Positions 56,923-64,000 of a stretch of 64,000 bases of DNA are shown one piece after another. The notes under the pieces are model-generated. The model saw nothing but the letters and a program-made list of their open reading frames with translations, searched no databases and was not told the origin of the DNA. Numbering within the stretch: the first letter of the stretch is position 1; each line of letters begins with the position of its first letter. Source of the DNA: Scilla litardierei (lineage: Eukaryota > Streptophyta > Magnoliopsida > Asparagales > Asparagaceae); the NCBI GenBank assembly GCA_030789695.1, contig CM061132.1:163209442-163273441 (forward strand), in the 5' to 3' direction. Made by a program: the position numbers and the translations under genes.

Positions 56923-57640
56923 AAGTCATCAAAAACCTAAGTAATCAACATGGTGATACATGAAATTTTAATCTTAATGTACAATGTTGAACACGATTAC
57001 CTAGCAATAAAAACAAGCTAAAAACACAGTAAACACTAAACGCTATCATTGAAGCACAAAAACAGAAAATATGGGTCACATCACCAAATAATCTTTTGCA
57101 TTTAATCATCATGGTTCATAAGTCATAATGTGATTTTATATATAAGTACCATACAAACACTACTCAAAGATCGACACAGAAAGAACCTCCAATTGAAGAA
57201 CCGATGTCTTAAAATTCATAACATACCCAGTATAGTAGGATATATAATACAAAGCACCGAGTCTCAAAATGGGCATATAGACTTTATTGTTGATAAGATG
57301 AATCATGTTTTCCTTCCTAGCATCCTACTACATTGGAGAGCTTCCTTCGTGCGAATCAGCCTTCACTTCTAATTCATTTGACACATTAGCTTCCGACGGT
57401 TCCTACAAAATTTAAACATAATAAAAAAATTGAAAAAAATACAAAATGATACAAAAGTGTATAACACATAGTATGCTCATTGCAAGAATAACTTGAAAAT
57501 AAATATAACCATAAAATTTACTTACCATGCATTCCAATCTTAATATTAAGGTTAAGTTATGGTTGATAACTTGATTGAGCATCTACCTCAATCATTTCTA
57601 AAAAACAAATATTCTAATTTAAAAACTTAATTCATTTGCA

Positions 57641-59750
57641 TCAATGGATAAAATCTACAAATAAGAAAAATAAAGACATAATAAAATACTTTTTTATCAT
57701 CTCTACATTAACAATATCCTCATTAATACTAACCATCGGAATTTGTAATGATGTCCTTAACCAATCTTGAGTACACATAAAAGTCTCAACCGTCTTTGGT
57801 TGTAAAGAATTCCTAAAATAATCAAGAATCCTTCCATCGGTTCTAAATACCGATTCCGATGTAACTGTAGAGACAAGAATAATTAAAGATATCAATTGCC
57901 ATCTTTAGGAGAACGGGAAATCTAGGATTATTCATCTTCCAAAATATAAGAATGTCATATTTCTCCACTAGTGGCTCTAGGGACTCGTTCAAATATTTCT
58001 CAAACTCGCTAAAACTTGGCTTACTTTGGCTTGTCATCCTAATCCTTTTGTATCTTGATGACAAGAAATTCTTTTCATCATCCATTTCTTGTGAAGGGGG
58101 TGTACATAACCCTCTTTTCAACATGCAAGGAGCCATCTACATTTGTGACATGCTCTTTTTGATATTCTTCAAAAAAAAAAACAATTTGAAACCCTCTTGA
58201 ATTTTTGCTGCTAGTATACATTACATGATCTATCGACGAACATTTGTGTAAAAGCAAATTGCACTAAATCCAACTTGTACCAGGCGTCTAATATGAAGGA
58301 ATAAAGTTGAACATTATCTCCTCAAAGTTCCTCTAATACTTATCATATTTATCTCTCACACACCTACCCATTGTACTAATCTCATAATCTCTTTTTAGAG
58401 CTTTTATTATGAAACAACTCACATTATAAATTTGTTTCAAAGAAGTGACACACAAAATTCCATAAACACACAGTGTAAGTATATAAAAATGACAAACAAA
58501 TGCGCATAAAAAACTAGGAGCCACCCAATCCTCATCGCATGTCATCTCTCCAACGTCAGCTTCATTCCTAAAAGATAAATTCATTTCATTGTATCTTTTA
58601 AATGTCGATTGATAAATCACAGCTACATTCAACAAGCAGAGTTTCATCTAGTGGCTACATCCGAACATAAACCATTATAATCCTCCTTTCCCACTCCCAT
58701 TGATCTTCTTTTTCTTCATACTTTCTTTTCACTTTGTCCACCAAGTTGGAGAAGCCATCACAAAACCAACGACATTCCAAATTTGATTTATTGCATCAAT
58801 AGCTTCCTTCAACCCATCTTGCATCACATGATTAATAATATGAGCAATACACCTTATATGCATGTGTTGGCCATACAATGTAGTGCTTTTCTAATATTTA
58901 ATCTTTTCTTTTGATATCCAACCATCGCATCATTGGAACTAGCATTGTCCATTGTGATTGTTAACACCTTTCTATACCTCAGTTTTGCAAACACCCTTCA
59001 GTTATTCATCAAGATCTTCATCTTTAGTCCACTAATAATAGACCATTTATTTAACATTAGTCACTGGAGTGAAATTAAGAACCTTTTTGTTTAATATCCA
59101 ATTTTCATCCAACAAATGAATTGTGAGGCACATATAATTAATTTTTTGAATTGATGTCCAAGCATCGTTAGTGATACAAACAAAATTAGATGAATTTCGA
59201 AGAAATTCTTTCAACTTTTTTTAATAAAAAACATTTTAATTATATCTATACCAATAGTACATCTCGATAGAATATGAAATCTAGGACATATATATGCTCT
59301 GAACAATTTCAAGTCAATTCTTTCAACATGGTTGAAGGGTAGTTCATCCAATACAATCATTTTTAGCAGAACAATCTAACCACTTGTTCATCAATTTTGT
59401 AACAAGTTAAGATTTCCATCTTTGCACCATCACCACTTTGCCCTATTGTGGGTTGAAAAGCAATTTGCATTAGACACGTGTCCTTATTGTATGTGTTTTC
59501 TTTACAAGATTTTTCTTGCGCTTTTAGTGATGACGTTTCATTTTTTTTTTAAAATTGCCCAAAATTCTTGGCCACAATAATTGCTTCTTGACAAGTTTAG
59601 TTTTTTTTGGATAGCTTGTGTAAAGTAATTCTATACCTCAGGCCTCTTCTTCATTGACTTCTTACTCGGCTTGCTTACAGTTGTATCCATATTTTTTGTT
59701 TCCTGAATAAAACTATTACTGGGAGTTGGTGTTTCTCTTGCCTTGGACAT
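57641..59750 (-). pseudogene. hAT transposase, heavily decayed
   Basis: Read on the minus strand, a start MSKARETPTPSNSF is at about 59750. KVLTITMDNASSNDAMVGY lies near 58935 and HIRCIAHIINHVMQDGLKEA near 58850, both typical of RICESLEEPER/DAYSLEEPER-type hAT transposases (catalytic core around the DNASSN and CAH motifs). EDWVAPSFLCAFVCHFYILTL is near 58530. The C-terminal dimerisation region follows with FSEFEKYLNESLEPL and FRTDGRILDYFRNSLQPKTV (about 57840-57760), ending near 57641. Multiple frameshifts and stops separate the pieces, and the N-terminal BED zinc finger is not clearly readable. It is a fossil of a once autonomous hAT element. Confidence 0.85.
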
Positions 59751-60661
59751 TTACATGAAATATTGAAATGTAAAGTTAAAGGAGAAGATCATTTGCATAA
59801 ATTCCTCCATCGTCGAGCGAAGAAGGTGCTTCTCCCAATTTGCTTTGCTTCCGTCATAACTAAAGTACGATGATGTTAAGTTTTTGATAAGTAAATCTAG
59901 CCTATGCTAACAAATGCATTCATTATATGCCCGCTTGGTTCAACAATATCCAAGAAAGGCACGTGTGTAATAAAATATTTTATCAAACATAACTTTAGGC
60001 TCAATGATAACACATATCTGTGATAGCCGATGGGCATTATAAGTAGGAAGGAAAGATTAAAATCATGCTCAGTCGGGAAAGCGAAACCCAACCCTGAAAT
60101 TCAAAAATACAATTATGTGGTCATATTGGAAGTGTTTTCTGAACTTGTCTCGGTTTAATAACAACGTAATAATTCAATATTTTCCATTGCTTTGCAAATT
60201 TTGCCAAAATCTGACAAACTTCATAGCAAGCTGACTCCTTAGAGTCATCTTGTATAGGGTAGTTAAACTAATTTTCAATGTTAGCGATAATTTTTTCTTG
60301 AAAGCAAAGGCGCAAGTCGCAAGAGCACATAAACAAAAATAGAAGCAAATCAAAATCTTCAAATAAAACAAATAAAGCAATTCAATCAAATCAATAAAAT
60401 CCAAGAATCAAATCAAAGTCTTACTCCGATGATGAGACGAGATCTTCGGGCCTTAACGATGAAGTGGGAGATTTGGTTTTTGATTTTGATCCGAACTACA
60501 GTGAGCGGGAGCGGGGACGCTGGCTGAGAGCGAGAGCAAGAGCTTTGGGTATATTTTAGAAAAGGAAAAAAAATGAAGAAGAGATGACAACTATTGGCTA
60601 GGATTGAGTTTGAATCGAACCAGTGTGTGAAATTGATGACTGAAAAATCTATTATACAAAA
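59751..60661. other. no gene; upstream part of the decayed hAT element
   Basis: AT-rich sequence upstream (minus strand) of the transposase remnant. A short GC-rich block at about 60420-60540 could be its leader. The 8-bp ATACAAAA target of the next element closes it. Confidence 0.45.
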
Positions 60662-61560
60662 CAAGGTTTTAGGTATCGGTATCGGTATCGGTATCGTTAT
60701 CGGTCATTCGAAAATTTAGGTTTCGGTATCGGTGTCGTCCGTTTCGGTGGTTTCAGTAGTAGTTTCGGTTTGTCCGTATCGGTAGTTTCAAATATTTGTT
60801 TTACATTTGGAGTCTTCATCAATACTTTAGTTGATATTTGCATGATACATTTTGCTATTTGTGTTAAGTTTTTTGAACTACCTGTTGAAATAATTTTTTG
60901 AACTAGGTAATGTAGGGAGAAAGAGGAAAAACGCTAAATGACAGAGCTACAATAGCGGCTACTCACATTACACATTTTGCAAAACATATAATTTATTTAC
61001 AAGTTTGACATTAAATTGTAAAAGACAATGGTATACTTGTAAATAAATGGACTATATTTAGCAAAATGTGTAATGTGAGGCCCACGTTCATAAATGGCCC
61101 ACTTTTAGCCTCGCTTGACCTAAAGCCCCCCGCCCGCTCTCGTTTCTTGGCGGCAGGCTAGACCTAAAGCCCCCCTGCCCCCTCTCTCTTCTTGGCGGTA
61201 GGCGGCCATTTCTGGAGCGTCTGGAGAAGACTCAAGTAAGTACTTTCCCCTCATCTCTTCTTCTTCTTTTTCTTCTTGAATGCTTCTTCTTGAATGTTGT
61301 TGCCATTTCTTGCTGGAGAGTGTTCCTCTCTCTATTTCTCTCTTTCCTCTTTCTCTTTCTCTTCTTTTTCTTCTACTTTTGTTCCTTTTAAAAACTTTTT
61401 TAAGTTCTGTAGGAGCTGAAACTGACCGATTTCGACAGTTTCGACCGAAACTGCCGAAACTGCCGAAACCGAGTTTTATGTGTAAGTTTCGGATCGGTCT
61501 TCTCCGAGACCGATCCGAAACGACTGAAACTGAGAGGTTTCGGCCGAAACTAGAACCATG
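60662..61560. mobile_element. non-autonomous hAT element, 899 bp
   Basis: The left end is CAAGGTTTTAGGTATCGG; the reverse complement of the right end is CATGGTTCTAGTTTCGG. These imperfect inverted repeats are flanked by a perfect 8-bp duplication, ATACAAAA (60654-60661 and 61561-61568). Subterminal TCGGTATCGG and TTTCGG repeats lie at both ends, as is usual for hAT elements. A pyrimidine-rich tract is at about 61250-61390. There is no transposase. Confidence 0.9.
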
Positions 61561-61568
61561 ATACAAAA

Positions 61569-61996
61569 GAGAGGTTTTAGCTGAATAGGACAAACTCAGT
61601 TGGCATGCGTTGTTCTATGTGATGGGTGAAGGGGTGTGTCACCTTGTCCCCACATGGGGTGTGAGGGTATGGGTGCACTTTGGGGCGTGGGTTTGGAGAC
61701 CCAAAACAAAAGCGCCCCAATCCCATTAATGGGAAGCTTGCCATTGTTTTTTCATAAAGCCTAATGCACTTCCATTTTCCACATATTTACGGGTTTGCCA
61801 TCGTTTTTTTCACTTGCCCCCCCTGTGTTTTTTGCACTTAATGCCTGCTTTTCTCCCTTTTACACCCTTGTGGTTTGGGGTGGGATTTACGGAGTTTGCC
61901 CCCAAGTTTTTTTTTTCAATTTAACCACTTTTACCCCCGATGATGCTCACACACACCCACAGTTTTCTTTCTTTTTTGATTGTGCGCGGGTCCATC
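61569..61996. other. no gene seen
   Basis: G/T-rich and then T-rich sequence between the hAT element and the copia LTR. Nothing in it could be assigned. Confidence 0.4.
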
Positions 61997-62969
61997 TGTT
62001 GGGGTGAAAATCGAAAACACCTTGGGATCAATGCAGAAACCAACCCTAATCAACTGATCAGGAATATATAGAGATAGCAAAAATCTAATCCTAATGACCC
62101 AACAAAATTTCCAAATGACCTTACAATAGAAAGTAGCAAACGAATCACAACAACAAATAAATCAATCGCAGACACGAGAGAATTTACCATGGTTCGGTTG
62201 TAAACAACCTACGTTCAGCAATCCAATCCGAGACGATTCCACTAGTAGAGAGATCCAAACAATTAGGGTTACAAAACGCTCCCTCACGCGTGAGTAATAA
62301 CTTGTCAACGGAACAAGCCCTCACGAATCCACTCAAGAGGAAGAAATTAATGGAAGAAGAAGAGAAGGAAAAACCAAATATTTCTCTCAAGAACACAAAC
62401 ACTAAAACTCTCTCCAATCTCCAATTGGGTAGCTAGAGGCTCTCCAAAAACTCTCTCAATCTGAAAGGAGGCTTAACCTAATGTAAAACAATAGTTAGGT
62501 TTAAATAGAAACCCAAAACAAACCCAGAGAATCCAAACTGGCCGTCGATTTCTGCTTGGCCTTGCGCGCTGCTCGGCCCGAGTGAGCTATCAGCTCGACC
62601 TGCTCGGTCGAGCTGACATGCCCTAGATACGGCGCTGGCGGAGTCGAGACGACTCGGTTGCGTAGCTTAGCTACTCGGTCCGAGTGTCAGTATCACTTTC
62701 AAACGGAATCCCCTCAAGCTGCTCGGGCAAACAAAAGCTACATGCTGCTCGGTCGAGTAGCCTCCTGCTCGACTGAGTAGCCTCCTACTCGATCGAGTAG
62801 GAGTCACCCGAGTCGGAGGAAAAACTTCCCCAGCTCTCTGCCTGCTCGGTCTGTCAGTGCCTTTATGCTGCTCGGTCGAGTAGCGTGTTGCTCGACCGAG
62901 TAGCCTACTACTCGACCGAGTCACCTGGGAAAACTGCTCCAAGGGGATTTGAATCACAAAGAAACAACA
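61997..62969 (-). repeat. 3' LTR of the right-hand copia element
   Basis: 973 bp, TGTTGTTTC to CCCCAACA when read on the minus strand, giving TGTTG/CAACA termini. A cluster of CTCGGTCGAGTAG palindromes and variants lies at about 62570-62930. Confidence 0.75.
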
Positions 62970-64000
62970 CTCTACCTTGATTTAAATATTCTCACCAATG
63001 ACGCCTGCACCTCCACGCTGCGCGCCATGACCCACTCTCTAGAATCATCATTGTCTCGGAAAACGCGCCCTTTGGCGCCACCTAAGCCAACAAAGAAATC
63101 AACCTAGAGCTTGACGGTAGGAACTGGCTTGGTAAACATGTCTGCGGGGTTCAAATCAGTTGGGATCTTCTGAAGCTCTATCTCCTTCTCCAACTCAAGG
63201 AAGGAATCACGCACCTTAATATGCTTCATCCTTGAACTGTATGCCTGGTGCTTCGCCAGATGAATGTCACCCTGGCTGTCACACTGCACATGTGACGAAC
63301 TCTGCGGCACCCCCAAATCTCTCAGCAGACTCCTCAAATACTTGGCCTCCTTCACAGCTTTCACCGCTGCAATCAACTCGGCCTTTGTGGTCGATAGCGC
63401 AACCACAGACTGTAAGACCGACCTCCACGATACCGCGGCAGTGCCCAAACTGAACACATACCCCGTGGTAGATCGCCACCTGTCTCTGTCACCTGCGTAG
63501 TCGCTATCACAGTAACATGTCAGCACCTTTCCGTCTCCTCTCCCATAGAGGATCCCAACACTCGCTGTGCCTCGCAGATATCTCAGAATCCACTTGACGG
63601 CCTGCCAATGCTCATTGCCAGGATTAGCCATATACCTGCTAACCACTCCCATGGCCTGTGCAATGTCTGGACGCGTGCAAACCATCGCATACATCAAACT
63701 TCACACTGCACTCGCATATGGCACCTGAGACATGTAAGTCTTCTCCTCATCGGTGCTTGGCGACTGACTCGCCGACAGCTGAAAATGAGCGCCCAAAGGT
63801 GTTGTCACGGGATTCGCACTATACATCCCAAACCGGGCTAGTACCTTCTAAATATACCACTTCTGTGACAATCTAAGCTCATGCTTCTTATGATCTCGAA
63901 CAATCTCCATTCCGAGAATCTTCTTTACGGGCCCCAAATCCTTTATGTCGAATTCTTGCCCTAGCTTCTCCTTCAGCTTCTTCACCTCCGACATGCTATT
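62970..64000 (-). pseudogene. copia pol, RT C-terminus and RNase H
   Basis: The clearest frame (63697-63104) encodes MMYAMVCTRPDIAQAMGVVS, CYCDSDYAGDRDRWRSTTGY, VALSTTKAELIAAV, CDSQGDIHLAKH and ADMFTKPV, the RNase H signature and end of copia pol. Residues 1-40 belong to the end of RT. Before 63697 (toward 64000) the RT continues in other frames with breaks: a stop near 63700 in what should be LxYAMVCTRPD context, and frame changes around 63850. The protein end at about 63104 is followed by noncoding sequence to the LTR. Confidence 0.88.

Larger units (their letters stand above)
61997..64000 (-). mobile_element. Ty1/copia element, 3' end, reverse oriented (Tork-like)
   Basis: On the minus strand, pol (RT end and RNase H) runs from the window edge to 63104, followed by a short noncoding stretch, a purine tract AAATCAAGGTAGAG and the 3' LTR (62969-61997). 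The 5' part of the element is beyond the window. The RNase H style (TTKAELIAA, ADMFTKPV) differs from the Sirevirus-like copies and resembles Tork-type elements. Confidence 0.85.

Overview
This window is gene-poor, transposon-dense nuclear DNA from a flowering plant, most likely a eudicot; the species cannot be named from the sequence. The evidence is a stack of plant-type LTR retrotransposons (Sirevirus-like and Tork-like Ty1/copia, Tekay-type chromovirus and Athila-like Ty3/gypsy), hAT DNA transposons, a plant-mobile-domain (PMD/MAIN-like) pseudogene, and the first two exons of a conserved host gene, RNA cytidine acetyltransferase (NAT10/Kre33 family). No bacterial, organellar or tRNA/rRNA genes were seen.

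Layout. (1) 1-21927 is the 3' part of a Sirevirus-like copia element (RT/RNase H, a third env-like ORF, 3' LTR). Its env-like ORF is split by a hAT transposon (3294-19653; 8-bp target duplication). The hAT carries a gag-only, Athila-like LTR element (3707-19332), whose 3' LTR is in turn split by a complete Tekay-type gypsy element (8698-18337; 5-bp target duplication). That is four nested layers with readable boundaries. (2) 21928-31242 holds unclassified DNA and then the 3' half of an Athila-like gypsy element with its post-pol ORF. That ORF is interrupted by a reverse-oriented copia LTR fragment flanked by an unusual ~89-bp direct duplication. (3) 31243-33195 looks like a truncated reverse-oriented gypsy LTR. 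(4) 33590-48285 is a minus-strand PMD pseudogene. One of its exons is split by a full-length Sirevirus-like copia element (33905-47033; TSD tatat). That element lost its integrase and part of its RT, and contains a reverse-oriented gag-only Sirevirus (37996-43885) with an LTR-gag-LTR-partial gag arrangement. (5) 50790-51738 holds the promoter, start codon and first two exons of the NAT10-like gene; later exons were not found. (6) 51740-64000 holds an LTR-like region, degenerate minisatellites, a decayed hAT transposase (minus), a 899-bp non-autonomous hAT with perfect TSD, and the 3' end of a minus-strand copia element with its 3' LTR.

No set of genes forms a working pathway; most coding sequence is decayed retroelement ORFs. 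The best intact element is the Tekay copy: two LTRs of 2414 bp each, gag-pol broken only by two TAG codons, and two short GT-AG introns that keep gag-pol in frame when removed.

The strongest unexplained pattern is that at least six LTR families from different lineages, plus one internal Athila region, carry clusters of short spaced palindromes. Each family has its own core (CTAGTCGG/CCGACTAG, ACTCGGCCGAGT, GTAGTCGAC, CTCGGTCGAG, YYYYAAAARRRR). Palindrome clusters are known from maize Sirevirus LTRs; finding them across copia and gypsy in one locus is worth following up.
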